Assembly: GCA_018881555.1 (NCBI GenBank)
Contig: JACAXG010000026.1
Span: 5,699,459 to 5,763,458, forward strand
DNA: 64,000 nt
Direction of reading: 5' to 3'
Source of the DNA: Amblyornis subalaris
Taxonomy: Eukaryota; Chordata; Aves; Passeriformes; Ptilonorhynchidae
In this document: piece by piece, positions 26,380 through 38,496 of the stretch
How positions within the stretch are numbered: position 1 is the first letter of the stretch
Layout of the letters: the number at the start of each line of letters is the position of its first letter
The notes under the pieces: model-generated
The model's input: the letters and a program-made list of their open reading frames with translations, nothing else
What the model was told of the DNA's origin: nothing
Databases searched by the model: none
Translations under genes and position numbers: made by a program

Positions 26380-29300
26380 TCCTTGCAAAACAGTACACAG
26401 AAATCTGTTGTCTTTAATGCAGTTGCATATAGTGACTTTACAAATATTGGCAATTACTTAAGGTATTCACATTTAAATTAGATCTGGCCAAAAGGTTGGG
26501 AAAAAGTGAGAGAGGAGGAGCAGGGGGGGCTGGCAACAGCTTTTCAACGTGGGGCTCAGCTGCCCATCATTACTCACTTTCAATGCTTTGGGTCATGGGT
26601 AGTGTCACTCATTTTAATACACACTTAGTGACATTGAAGTAGGAATGGCGAGGCTGAGATAAAGAAATATGCGATAAGCAGAAATCTTCGCAAAATCTTT
26701 CCAGTTGGGTACTTCTTATGGCACATGAGCTGTTCTTTATTTAACTTTGTTATGTTTGAAAATGTATTTTAAGTCAAATTGTGGGGTAGGAAGGAAGAGA
26801 GTGTACTATTAATATTCAGTGGCAATTGTGGAAAGCTGCCATGAGTTTGCACTCGGAGCATTTCCTTTCAGCAGCACTGGTAGAACGCGCTTAGACCAGC
26901 AAACCGTTGTTGAAAGCTTTGTGAAAACTTTAATGAGGCCAGGAGTTTACCCATGGCAACTGCCCCAGTCACTTGAAGCATCACTTCTGAGAAAAAACTT
27001 AGCAAATCTGGAAGCTTCTAGTTTTGTGCTACCTCAGCACATCTGATCAACAAAAAGCATGCGATAATATTTTATCTCAAAAATGGATTAAATTCTGCCT
27101 TGGAGATGCTCGTGGAAATGCATCCTCTTTAGTGTAACATGGAAAAGAAAAAAAGAAAAGAAAGCAAGTCTGTGAAGTTCTATTCACATCTGATTTTTAG
27201 TATTAAAAAAGTAAGAGGTAGATGTGTTCTGCTTCTCAGACTTCAAGGGCCACATTTCTTCGCGGGCAATAAGGAGCTTGTCTTACAAACTCTGTGATTC
27301 AGTCCTCTTGCTTTTAGCTAAGTGAAGAAGAAAATAAAAAAAGGAAAGGNGTGCCCATTCTAGTGACTTTGTTCATCTGAAGAAGTTGATGAAGATTCCT
27401 CCTGATAAACTGCAACACTATTAGAGTGCTTCTTATCTTTTCATCCATTATAGCTGCTTCAGGAATAGAGCTAGAATAATTGACTAAACAAAATAAATTG
27501 CTTTGTAATTCGTCCAATATTATCCTGAAGCCTTGCAAGAAAAGATTCAAAGATCCATTTTCGACAGTAATTTTCCTCAGGGAAGAGCTCTGCATACTAG
27601 TTTGAAAGACCAAGATAATAGATATCTTCTACTTTTCAAAATATTTTAGAACTGGGTTAGTAATTGGACTTTAACGTAGAAAGCTGGGTTCTCTCATTAT
27701 TGGTTTTTACCAAGCATGAACCATTATTCTGTCATTCACTTTTTTGCCTACAGCTTAATGGCAGAGGGTGACCTGGTGCTACATCTTCTGCAAGATGGGA
27801 ATTGTCAGCAGAAAGATCACATTTTAAAACTGATTCCTTCTGTCTGGTATGCTGCTTGAGACTAAATTAGTGTCTTTTTTGAGAGTGCCTGGTTTTGAGT
27901 ACTGTTATATACCTGTCATACCAGACAGACAGACATTCTGTCTTTGTTGTGAACCACAGTGATCTCTGACCAACAGAGATTATTGAGAAAATGTATGGCT
28001 GCTGGTTCCAAGTGACCTGTATACTAAACCCTGAGCCCTGTGCTCGTCTTCCTGGTGAACTCTGACGCCAACTCTGCATTCCTCCCGTGTTATTTAAAAA
28101 TGACATTTGCCTGCCAGAAGCACTTCATGAGCAATAGCTGTAAAACGTTGCCTAAGGATGGAAATGCTACTGAGAGAGTTTCACAATTGGGTTCACTTTT
28201 CTCTTGCTAGGGAAATATTTTGCATAGCATGTGCTTGAAAACAGACANTGTCTGTTTCCATTGCCCTTGCCTTTTAAAAATTATCTTTAACTGTTTTTGT
28301 AAAACTTGGGTTCATGTGAACTGTGCTTCTATTCTAATTATTGAATGTCTCGATATTTACATTGCTTCACAGGTTTTAGTCCCTGGCTTGTTTTGGAAGG
28401 CAATAACATACACTTGTTTTACATTACATAACACCAGTGCTGAGTAAAAGCAGGTGATCTTGTGCATATGAAGCTATCCCATTTTGCAGTATTTTCTATG
28501 CCATTCTTTCTGTGGAATACTATGTTAAATGCTATTCCAGTAATGAAAGTGTAGCTTGTAAACTATAATCTCCTCAGCCACGTCATGCTTCAGATTCCAT
28601 TAAATGATCCCCATCTTATCTTTTAAATTATCAGCACAGCAAATACTTAACTCTAAACTTCTGGATAATTCACTTGTCATAAGCAATCATTTATAAACTG
28701 ATTCTTCTCCAGGCTGCTGCCAGTCTGTGGANCAGTGAATTCATCTGGGTCCTGCTATTAAGCTCTATGCAGTAATCCAAATAGGACGGGAGACAACCTG
28801 AGCAGAACTTGATAAGTTAATGCACTTGATAAGTGCATCTTTCCTCGCTGTATCAAAGGTGGTTTTTATTCCTTTATTGAATGATGAGTGGTCAGCAGAA
28901 ACAAGTTGCCCGTTAATGAAATTTGCTTTTGACAAGGTAAGTGGTGCATGTCCTAAGAATTCATATTGATTGTCAGTTAGATCACCCAAGAATTTGCATC
29001 ACCCAAATGAGCACTAGTTGAACCCAGGTGTTGATGCTAGAGAATGGGAAGAAGCTCAGTAATGGCTTTTTGCAGTGCAGTCACTGANTAGTGACTGCTA
29101 TGGGCAAGGGCAGCCATCAGGCCTCAGAACCTGGCTAAGGAGAAGATCTGCAGCTCGGAGTTTTCCTTACAGAATGCTTTTCAGCAAGTTGCAGAATCTA
29201 GCCATGGATGAAACCCACCTGCCTGAAACTGTAGGGTGCTCGTTGCCTTAAAATTATAGCATATCTTCCCTTGGATAGTATGGACAAATCTGGCACTGGA

Positions 29301-30019
29301 AGTAGGTAATATTTTTCTTTCTCAAAACCCAAAATCCGTTGAGTGGGTGAACCAGTTTTGAGAGTCTAAGCAAGAGCATTGGATGTCTCCAATTTGTTTC
29401 TCATAACTCCAGACTGATAAGGACCTTCCAAAAGACCTGAGAAACTGAAGTGAACCATTAAAAAAAACACCTAGTGATTTTAAAACTCATTATAAAGAAT
29501 AATTTTGGAGAGATGGTCTCAGTGACTTTCAGCAGAAAAGTGTAGAACTTGAGAGGGTGTTATTGATGCTTTGAAAAGCCTTTTAAACACATAACCTTCA
29601 AACTCACAAATATGCTTTCCTATGCCTCAAATATGCTTCTCCTGGCACCTCTGCATCTTATGAATTGNAAGCAGCCACAATGATTATATCCCTGATGAGA
29701 GCATGTAAAGGGTGTTGTTATTCCATGTCTTTTATATAAGCAAAATACAGACATACTTTGGAGCCACAAATATCCATGGCTAGATCTTTTTTACTGCATT
29801 CAAATATGAGAAATGCAATAGATTTTCTTGTTTGGCTGCCTTGTCAGTCCTCAGTATACCTCACAAATAGAACTACATTAGTTCAGATACAGGTAATGTC
29901 TTTGTTCAACGCTTTACAGTGTGTAACTTCAAATTAACATCATGAAATGCAGACACATTTATAATGAAAGCAGCATGTTCAGCACTTGTTCTGAGATGAA
30001 ACAATTGTATAAAGGGATT

Positions 30020-30068
30020 TTTTAATATTAATTTTTTAATGTATTTTAATATNAATTTTTAAAATGTA
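30020..30068 (+). repeat. AT-rich tandem duplication, two units of about 25 bp
   Basis: The unit ttttaatattaat...aatgta occurs at about 30020-30043 and again at 30044-30068 with small differences and one N. This is a local slippage duplication. Confidence 0.75.
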
Positions 30069-30374
30069 TTTCTTCCATTTTTATGACAAAAAATGTGTTT
30101 CCCAATGAGGTAATGCAGTTCCCTTTTTTATCAGTAATTTCTTGAAAAAACCTACTCTAACATCACTTTCTGTTCCCTTGCAATATCTATAGTTTAGAGT
30201 ATCTGGGTTTATTTTAAGCAGTTTTAGAGGTATATTGCTCTCCTGTTGTAAAGGATGTGAGATTTGCCAGATATTATTTGCATAGTTCAGCCTGAACAAG
30301 TGTAGGGCTTGAACTTTTCCCTGCTCAAACTTTTCCTTCTGGTGTACTCTTGATGTGGATTTTGTTCCACCTAC

Positions 30375-30430
30375 CTGAACATATTAAATTTATGCAGGAC
30401 AATATCTAGCCAGTTAGTAAGACTATTCTT
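30375..30430 (-). other. Possible small exon (minus strand)
   Basis: On the minus strand a pyrimidine-rich acceptor (catttcattttctattcag) precedes a 56-base stretch that ends in ttcag followed by the donor gtaggt. Only one of its three frames is open, encoding 18 codons. I recognise no protein family, and no partner exon was identified nearby. A chance splice-like match is quite possible. Confidence 0.12.
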
Positions 30431-33400
30431 CTGAATAGAAAATGAAATGGTAGCAAGATTGTGCAGATTTCCCAAAGCAGAAAAATTGCACTGTGAAAAG
30501 TATGGCTATTTTAACACATTATATTCTGAAAACATGCTATATTTCTGTAGGCTTTTGAAGAATGTTTCCATTTCCCAAATATTTTAGCATATCTTTTACA
30601 AAAGTATTTTACCACTTGTTTCTTTAAACAGAATAATTTTATCAAGTTTTTCGTTTGGGTCCGAGTTATATTTGGTATGTTGTATGTAAGAAAAAAGCCC
30701 AGACCAAACAAACCAAACCAAAGGCCTGTAAGTCCCATCCTATTTCTGATCTGGGTAAATACACAAAAAGTAGTATGTAACATATCCTCGTGTGAAAGGC
30801 TTGTGATTGAACATCCCTCTGTGGTGAAGACAGGAGAACCTATAAATGTGGTTCTTCTAAATGGGTGATTTAAGAAAATATTAGCCTTGTGAAAGCAGGG
30901 TCATAGAATATCGATTAAAGCTGAGGTAATTTGGGGGTGGGGTAGTGTTCATTAACAAAGGCCAAGCTGTACAGCTTTCATTACGTTTAGTGAAGACATA
31001 GAACACTTCTTTTCCATTTAATAAACTTTCCAATCCCAGTACTGAGACCGTGGCAGACCAGTACACTCCTGAAAAATCTGTAAACCTCTTTACTAAGTCA
31101 NTGGAATACTCACACATTTGGGAAGGTTTCTTCTGGTGTGAAGAACAGAAGGGACACGAGATGGGAACCATATAAAATTCAGTATAATGTCTATTCACAA
31201 GGAGACTGAATTAGTTTGCTTTTAGTATTCATGGGACTGACTGTTTTCTGAGCGATTTACTATCCAGATATTATTTTGTTGTTGTTTTTACAGAATATGG
31301 GGTAAAATTTCCTTTGTCAAAGCAGGTAGAGAGTGCCCCATGTCTAATATTTGCTAGGCAGCCATAAAATGTGTCAGTCTGTCTGCTCTATAGAGTCAGT
31401 GGGAACTCAAGTGCCTGCTCTCCACCATGAACATTCCATTTTATACTGTAACATCTGTACTTAAAGTTTTCCCGACTTCACCAGACCAGCAACAAATCAA
31501 ATCTGTTACAAAACAGAACTTTATTAACCATTCTTTTATTAGAAGGATGAGTTTCCCCAGTCTGCCAGACTTTGAGAAAGGAGAANTGTATCTCCACTGA
31601 CAAGGAAAAAAAAGGAAAGAAAAGATATTNAAGAAACCAAATCAGAAGATAGTTTAAAGTATCTCTATTTTTACACTTGGATGATAACATTTTGAAGGTA
31701 TTGGATCCCTGCCTGTGAAAAGGTCTTAGTTTGTTTTCAGCAGACTATTATGTTCACAACGCGTTCATGTGAACAAAAAGCAATAATAACAATATTTCAA
31801 TGATTATTGAAATTAATAATTTATATTAATATAAATTCTATTGGGTTGCAGTCTTGGCTAAGATGCCCTTTGTACCTAATGGAATGATGAGTTAGTCTTT
31901 CTGTGGGCAGGCATGAGTTATTGCTTTATGGTTTTGGTGAATTTTTTTCTTCAGCTGCTGGTTTTGGTAATGATGCTCCTGCTGTTCTGTAACATTCTGG
32001 TAGCAGTTACAAGCCTCAGCCATGGAGGTTTAAACTCCAGTCTAGTAAAGGCTGTGCAAATTTAAGCTAGAAACCCTTTGTAAATTTANATGATTCCTTA
32101 GTCTCTGTGGAGCTTGCAAGATCTCTAATGAATGGTGCTTAGCTCTGCTCTGGTTAGCTGGCAAAGTTCTAACAACATGGACTCGAATATGGAGCAGTTT
32201 TAACTTTTTGAAAAGGAATCCAAACCCATCTTTGACCACCTGTGAACTTTTCATGGTGGTGTGTTTATTTTGGCAGTGCCATGTCATGCCCTACATGGTG
32301 ACANCGAGTGCAGGCAGCTCAGAATTTTTATCTTTTCCCTGGAGCCTCTCCCTGCAGGGCAAAGATAGCCTGGCTGTCGTGTCTGTCCAGCAGGCTCAGG
32401 AAAGACCAAGCTTCTGAACACCCATTCTTAAGTGGAAAGGAAGTCAACAGTTGCTTCTGAAACTGGGCTATGCAGCTTAAACTAATTTGTTGCCACCCAA
32501 CTCTGCCTNTCTTTCACATACTCATGCAACATTTGCGTAAATGTGGTGGAATGTAATTGTACACACAACCCCNTCCAATCATGCTAAAGAACACAGTTTT
32601 TTGTATTTTTCTTTTTTCCTGAATTTTCTCAATTGAAAAATGGTCTGAATTTGAAATATAACAGTCTAGAACTTAAGTCTAAAAGTTTCAAAACTCTTTT
32701 TCTACTCTCTTCTGCTTCCTTTTCTGCCTCCTCTCTTTTCTCATCTGGCTTCAAAGACTGTAGACACGAGCAGTTTTCAGCTGTCAAAGTTAACAATGGA
32801 TATTTGTGTTTTGAGAATAAAAAATACATTCTTCAGAGTTATATAAGTATTGTGAACTAAAATTGAAAGGCACCTGCGTGTAAAAATGTGGTTTATCGTG
32901 TATATTTTTCTCTTAATTTTAAGTTACTCTCTTTGCTCTCCTTATACTGCAGCAATAATAGGTCATGGTGTCAATAAGATAAAGCAGTGGTTATGAAGAG
33001 CTGTTCAGTTCTTCATTTCATTGTTATGTGTACAGGATTATCATAGTGCTATTTATAAGCTGTGCTTTTTTTACTTCTCCACTTCTTAAAGTCTTAGAAG
33101 TTCAGTGTGGTAAGGGGAAGTATAAAGACAATAAGAAAATGTAAAATCTACCAGGTGAAAGTAGTAATTTAGAAAGGAATAAATACAAACACACTCTGGG
33201 ATGCTGAAAGTGCATCACTGAATTTTGCAGGAATTGGCAGGTTAGGAGGAATGCTGTGAACATTNGATAATTCCAGAAGTAGCAACAACGTACAAAACAT
33301 TCATGATGGGTAAAGTAATTCGTAGGATAAAGACATAAGATTACATGGAGAAGACAAGTAAAATAAAACCTTCCAGAGCTTAAGAATGGAAAACATGAAG

Positions 33401-33716
33401 AATTGGTCAGGTAAATAGTGATGTTTCCTCATCCTTTCCAAACTCTTTCGTTCTTTATGGATCAAGCAGTAGACTGGCCTAAGATGGAGGTTATATCTGC
33501 ATCTTTGTGTTCATAGGCTGTGGTTTACCCGCTGGCACGTATTTTCAGCCTTTTTTTTTTCACATTTACACTTAACGAAGTCTTCTGAGTTTCAGGATCT
33601 AGATACGAGCTGTGTGAAAACGTACTTCTCTTGTNTGTTTNAAAGCTGCTGCCTGATGATTGTATTTGAGGCTCCCTAAAATTATTCTATTCTTTAGTTC
33701 TAATATTTAGAACTAT

Positions 33717-33742
33717 ATTAAATAGTTATAAAACTATTTAAT
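33717..33742. repeat. AT-rich inverted repeat, 11-bp arms
   Basis: attaaatagtt at 33717-33727 is the reverse complement of aactatttaat at 33732-33742, with a 4-base spacer. It lies about 115 bases upstream of the possible microexon at 33859. Confidence 0.85.
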
Positions 33743-33858
33743 TTCCTAAAGAGGGAATAATCATTACCACATTCTCTATCCTGCTAATAATTTCATAGCT
33801 TTCTAATTTATTTTATGTTCTTACACCCTAGGTCATCCTCTTTGCTTTTCTCTTGTAG

Positions 33859-33900
33859 ACTTCTGGTACATCTTCTCTTGGAAAAGTTACCAGAATTGTG
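33859..33900 (+). other. Possible 42-base microexon
   Basis: A good acceptor (long pyrimidine tract then tctcttgtag, ending 33858) and a good donor (gtatgt from 33901) bound exactly 42 bases, a multiple of three. Branch-point-like ctaat sequences occur about 50 and 66 bases upstream. All three frames are open over this short length, so frame gives no test. In the first frame it would encode 14 residues rich in Thr and Ser, ending in KVTRIV. I do not recognise the gene. Multiple-of-three microexons are common in neuronal genes; that is context, not evidence. Confidence 0.2.
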
Positions 33901-35195
33901 GTATGTATATGTGCTGTGCCATGACCTGATTTGAAGCCTGATTGAAATTTAGGAGTAAATGTTTGGTTACCAGAAGGGTCTCTTGGTTTCAACTGCACTG
34001 AAATATAAAAGACGGTTTGTAAGGCTACATCAGCAATGCATGTGGGCTCTGCCGTGTGTTTAAAAATTAATCATCAGGGTTCCTTTATAGGAGTGCAGGT
34101 TAAGTGCTTGAAGGGTAGTTGTCACTGCAGGAGTCATTTTGTTTGTTTTCCTGTGAATTTTTTTGTTTGCTCCGTCTACAGCAAGGTGACAGACGACTGC
34201 TCTCAGCACACTGCGCTTGGTGTGTGTCTTGCAGGTCTAGTGAACATTAGGAATACTTCATTTTTTTAATCTCTTTCTCTTTGGTGATGGGTACATTAGG
34301 GCCAGCACCCTTCGGCTGCAGGGTCTGAGATTGCTGGAGTGCCACTGGTGGTGGCCAGCTCACGGCTAAACCACAGACACAGGGCGGCTTAGTCATCCCT
34401 GCTGGCTCGGTGCTGCCCCATCTCGAGCTGCATCCAGGCAGCAATGGGAGAATACTGAGTCACGCTTTCTTTTCATGACAAGACAGGCAAATGCAGTCTG
34501 CGATAAAACATGGCAAAGTTTCCCTAAAACTATCCTCTGTAGAATCCCAAGGTAAATTAGAAGATTTTATTTCAAAATGTTACCCATCAGGACATGACTA
34601 ATTTTAAGCTTTGCCTGGAAGTCAAACATAGTCATTTTTATAAATATACTGTCTGCACTTGACTGTATTGCTGTCATACCTGTCAAAGTATGCTACCTTT
34701 TTTCCCTAATCCAGGCATGGTTGGAATGCGTTAGACTATTAAGAGTAGTCCAGGTGAATGTGCTCTGTTTTGATGTGTTTGGAGGGCAAATGCTGCCTGA
34801 GAAAAGGCAGCTGGCCAAAGGAGAAGAGAAAAGAGTGAGGTTGTGAGGCTGGAAGTCTCCCAAGAGCCATCCTCCCCACCAAAGCCAGTGTGTCTCAGCC
34901 AGGTTCCTCATCCTGAAGCTCCTAAGGTGGCCATTTCTGATCCCAGGTGCAATCCTCATGGCCTGTAAAATATTAGGCACTTGTGTTTTGCCTTCTAGTT
35001 CCTTGACCTTGCTGTGGGATTTATGGCCTAACAAACTAATTTATGTTTTCAGCCAGTGTGTACCCACCATAGGCTTTTTACTTGCCTCAATCCCAGCTCA
35101 TAATAATAGTATAGAGAGCCAAACTTCAGTTCACATCTGTGCCAAAATCTCTAAAGTTCCCAAGCAGTTAAACTGGGGAAGTCTTATGGGGCAAT

Positions 35196-35308
35196 TNTTT
35201 ATATATTTATTTATATATTTATCTATATATTTATTTTTATATTTACTTGTTTGTTTGATTGTTTATTTATTTATTTGGTTGGTTGGTTATTTATTTATTT
35301 ATTTTTAA
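35196..35308 (+). repeat. (TTTA)n/(TTGG)n low-complexity tract
   Basis: About 110 bases of TTTA, TATA and TTGG units. It gives an open frame rich in Tyr, Leu, Ile and Phe that is a composition artefact. Confidence 0.93.
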
Positions 35309-35520
35309 CCACAATGAGACTGTTTTATGGTCTGGGGAAATGGCAAGCACATGTGATTGCTCTTTTTTCTTTTGCATTTGTTCCNTTTTTTTCGCACCAT
35401 AGGCTGATTAGAATGTAATGTGGCTGTTGTTTAAGTGAAGTGGCTACAAGTTTAATGCAAATGTAACACACTTCAGAGTTGTGTACACAGCCCTTTCAAA
35501 CCGGTTGGATTTGTGGGACG

Positions 35521-35640
35521 TTTTGGTTTGTTTTCATTTGGAGTTTTTTGTGGGTGTTCGGGGAGTATTGTGGGGTTTGGGTTTTTTGTTTGTGTGTTTG
35601 GGGGGGGTGTTTTTTGTTCCTTTTGTTGTTGGTTTCTTAC
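35521..35640 (+). repeat. G/T-rich low-complexity tract
   Basis: About 120 bases dominated by G and T on the plus strand, with several G runs including a run of eight around 35600-35607. The G runs could in principle form a quadruplex. Read on the minus strand it encodes a Pro/Asn/Lys/Gln-rich stretch that lengthens an open frame to 180 codons. Confidence 0.85.
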
Positions 35641-35861
35641 ATGCCAAAGCACAGCTGATGATGAGGGTCTTCCAGAGCAGAGAAGGAAAGGGGTCTCTGT
35701 GCTACTCAGGACCTGGGAGAGAACTGTCTCCCATTTAGTCTGACATGGAGGCACAAATGAGACAGGGAAAATANCCTTCATCTTCTGAGTATCCTTTTGG
35801 TTTCTGTCCGTTTCCCTCGGTTGCTGATTTCCCTCTGTCTTCCAGAAGATTCTTGTTCCTG

Positions 35862-36085
35862 GGGGCCGCAGGGGCTTTCCCGAGGCGCTGGCCGCTAGAG
35901 GATGCTCCTGGTCCGGCATTGGAGAGCAGCATGCCCTGCCCGGGCACCCTCCTCCTTCCCGGGCATCCTCCTCCTTCCCGGCACAGATCCCAGCCCAGCT
36001 CCCCGGAGAGGACATCGCCTNTCAGGCCTTACCCGCACAGCCTGGGATGTACAAACTGCAGCTCTGTGCTGCCGAGAGCCGGGAC
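35862..36085. promoter_or_regulatory. Small CpG-rich block, possible promoter
   Basis: A GC-rich stretch with about 13 CpG dinucleotides in roughly 225 bases, unlike the CpG-poor sequence around it. By hand its CpG ratio is borderline for a CpG island. It contains a 19-bp unit in two near-identical tandem copies (35941-35959 and 35960-35978). It could be a small promoter of a non-coding transcript, an exon of an unrecognised gene, or a fragment of a GC-rich repeat. No TATA box or coding similarity was recognised. Confidence 0.25.
35941..35978. repeat. 19-bp tandem duplication, two copies
   Basis: cgggcaccctcctccttcc is followed directly by the same 19-mer with one C-to-T change. This is a small GC-rich tandem repeat within the CpG-rich block. 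Confidence 0.95.
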
Positions 36086-36509
36086 AGCTCCACTGTCCAA
36101 ATGGGAAAGAAAATCCACCCAACCCACAGGCAAAAGTGCAAAATGCTAACGACAATCAGAGAACCACATTGTAGGAATCTGAGTATTTTTCTTCTGGTGA
36201 AGTCCTCGGGCTTATTTAGGTGACACTATTAATGGCATGTTTGAGATGTGGTCCACAGTATCAGATTCCTGCTGTGGATGGTCCCACCCTGGATGTGATT
36301 CAGATGTTCAGCTAGCTTTCATTTTTTGTCCAATCTTTTTAAGGGATCCAAATTTCAGAGCTTAAATGAGGCTTGAGGCTTATTCTTCAATAAATACATT
36401 GGAAAAGACATCCTTAAGTAAAAAAAGGACTATTTAGAATGTATAGTTTTCCAAGAAAGGCACACAAATGAAATTAATTCCATATCTTAAAGAAAACACA
36501 ACAAATATC

Positions 36510-36570
36510 CTCCCTCCCCAAAAAAACCCCTAACCAAACAAACAAACAACTAACCAAACCAAAACCAACG
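36510..36570 (+). repeat. A/C-rich low-complexity tract
   Basis: Runs of C and A with AAAC units (for example caaacaaacaaacaac). Simple sequence, complementary in character to the G/T tract about 1 kb upstream. Confidence 0.85.
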
Positions 36571-38470
36571 TTTAAGTAAAAAGCAAAGCATGAAGTTTAA
36601 AAAGTTATGTATGGAAATGTCCCTCTAGTCCTCTATTGCCCTTTCAAAAATCTGTTGTAGCATAAACAAATTCTCTGGCATGTAAATCACAGGTTTTTGT
36701 ATGGCAGTAGCAAGAAAGAAAAAAACATAGAAAGAGTATTTTAAGGTAGCAAAGTGGAGTACTCAAAAGTTAAAATAATGGCAGGTTTGAGGTCATTCAA
36801 GATGGCTCATTTGTTCATGTGCACTAGCACTCAGCCTTTAACTGTGTAATTATCTATTGCCTCTTTTCCTTTCCCCATGTCCTCACCTCCTGTGGGATTT
36901 CTGCCTTATCCAGACCACAAGTTAGACCTGCCCAGAGATATCTAGGCTTGTGCAGTGGAAGAGACTGTTCATTTCTTCCAGCTGGATGGCGTGTAGTAGA
37001 TAAATCAAAGACTACAGGAAAGGAAATATATAGGTGAGAAGTTAGATAAGACTCTGAAAAATAGGACTGTAGTCTTGTCCCTGCCACCGACGTTTGGCAA
37101 AGTCAGTAAATTTTTCATATCATGCGTGTATTCCCCAGCTTCTGCATGCTGAGTGTGAGATCCTACACTCTGATTAATCAGAAGCTTGAACACCCACATC
37201 TACTCCTGAAGTCACCAGAGAGTTGTTTTGAGCCTACAGAATAATGAGTAGTGCTATCTACTCTTGCAGCTCGTTTGCCAGATGTCTGAGATTTGGTGTA
37301 CCTGTGTCCCTCTGACTGCAATCTCCCTGCACATCTTTTGTCATCTGTCGAAGACGGATGCTGACTTTTTCCAGGCTGCAGTAAAAATAATATGTCTGAA
37401 TCACTTGTATCCTCTGGTGATGAGCACCGAACAAATGCCTGGGCAAAGTAAATCAATTTGTCTTCAGAGCAGGTTGTGAACCACATACAGGAAATAAAGG
37501 ATGCTACAAAGGATTGCAATATGAGTAATGGAACAAAACAAAGTAGTGAACTGCTCTTAAAATGCGCATTGTCTATCTTGTGCATTAAATAAAGCAACAT
37601 TAGTGCTGTGTATTAAAGACTATCATAAACTATTTATTAATCAAGCCCAGATAAGCATTTAGGCTGAGTTTAAAATGCACATTACTTCTGCAGTTTCTGA
37701 ACACATAGGTACTGAATTCTGTATCTGGACCTGTACTGCTTAATGGTGTGTGTAGAGTTTAAAAAAAGGAAACAACCCAAGCACCCTCACTAACAGCAGG
37801 CCAGTGTTTTCTAGTAAGGAAGGTTGTTCAGCTTCAGGTAAGATTCTAAAATATGGTTTAATTATACTTTTTTCCTCTTGTATTTAGTTCCTTGAGTAAA
37901 TTGTGTAAAAGTGAAATCCATTTCCAGGGATGAAGGAACTTAGCTGTTTTTCCTATCCATTCATGTAGGAATGGGTGTGTTTTCTCAGGCTGAAGAACNT
38001 GTCACTATTCTTAACGTGATCTTTCTATAGAAGAAGAATAGAGTTCCCGTGTTCCTGAGCCTTGTTTCTGCATTTCACTGCCTGTAAACAAAACAAATGC
38101 TTACTTTAGAGGGTGTTCCAGAGCTTGCATTACAGTTCCCTGTCTTTTCCTATAAAAAAAACCTGGCATATACCTGCAATCTAAATGGAGATAAATAAAA
38201 TTGTTAGGAGAACAAATGACCAATAAGCTGAATTTATCTTCTCAAGTGATTTAGGAGCTATACTGTAATTCACTGCTCAAGTTGTGTTTCCAAAGATGTT
38301 TAGCTCCTAATTCACTCCCACTTGTCAGGAAACCTTCCCAAGAGGTGTAAAAGAATAGTGGTGGCTGTGGAACTTATTAAAGTATTGTTATTATTTAAAG
38401 CAATTTTTCAACAAATTGTAGATTCATTCCTTGAACTTCATCTTAGAATTAGAAAAAATGCTGGAGGCTT

Positions 38471-38496
38471 TTTCATATGATATGAAATTTCATATC
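38471..38496. repeat. Nested palindromes, ttcatat repeats
   Basis: tttcatat and atatgaaa pair across one base (38471-38487), and gatatgaaatttcatatc at 38479-38496 is a perfect 18-bp palindrome. The two share the middle arm. AT-rich sequence makes such structure more likely by chance. Confidence 0.9.

Larger units (their letters stand above)
24941..33858. other. Unique non-coding sequence
   Basis: No gene or clear mobile element is visible. Contained features listed separately: a TTTA run at 25448, a perfect 14-bp hairpin at 25648-25684, a 15-A run at 26365, a tandem duplication at 30020-30068, a possible minus-strand exon at 30375-30430 and a 20-bp palindrome at 31818-31837. Confidence 0.5.

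Noticed and set aside
28890..28940. Plus-strand donor gacaag|gtaagt with an upstream ag
   Set aside because: The acceptor lacks a proper pyrimidine tract, and two frames have stops.
34958..35308. 116-codon frame with a Tyr/Leu/Ile-rich hydrophobic end
   Set aside because: The end is translated TTTA/TTGG simple repeat; the rest shows no recognisable domain.
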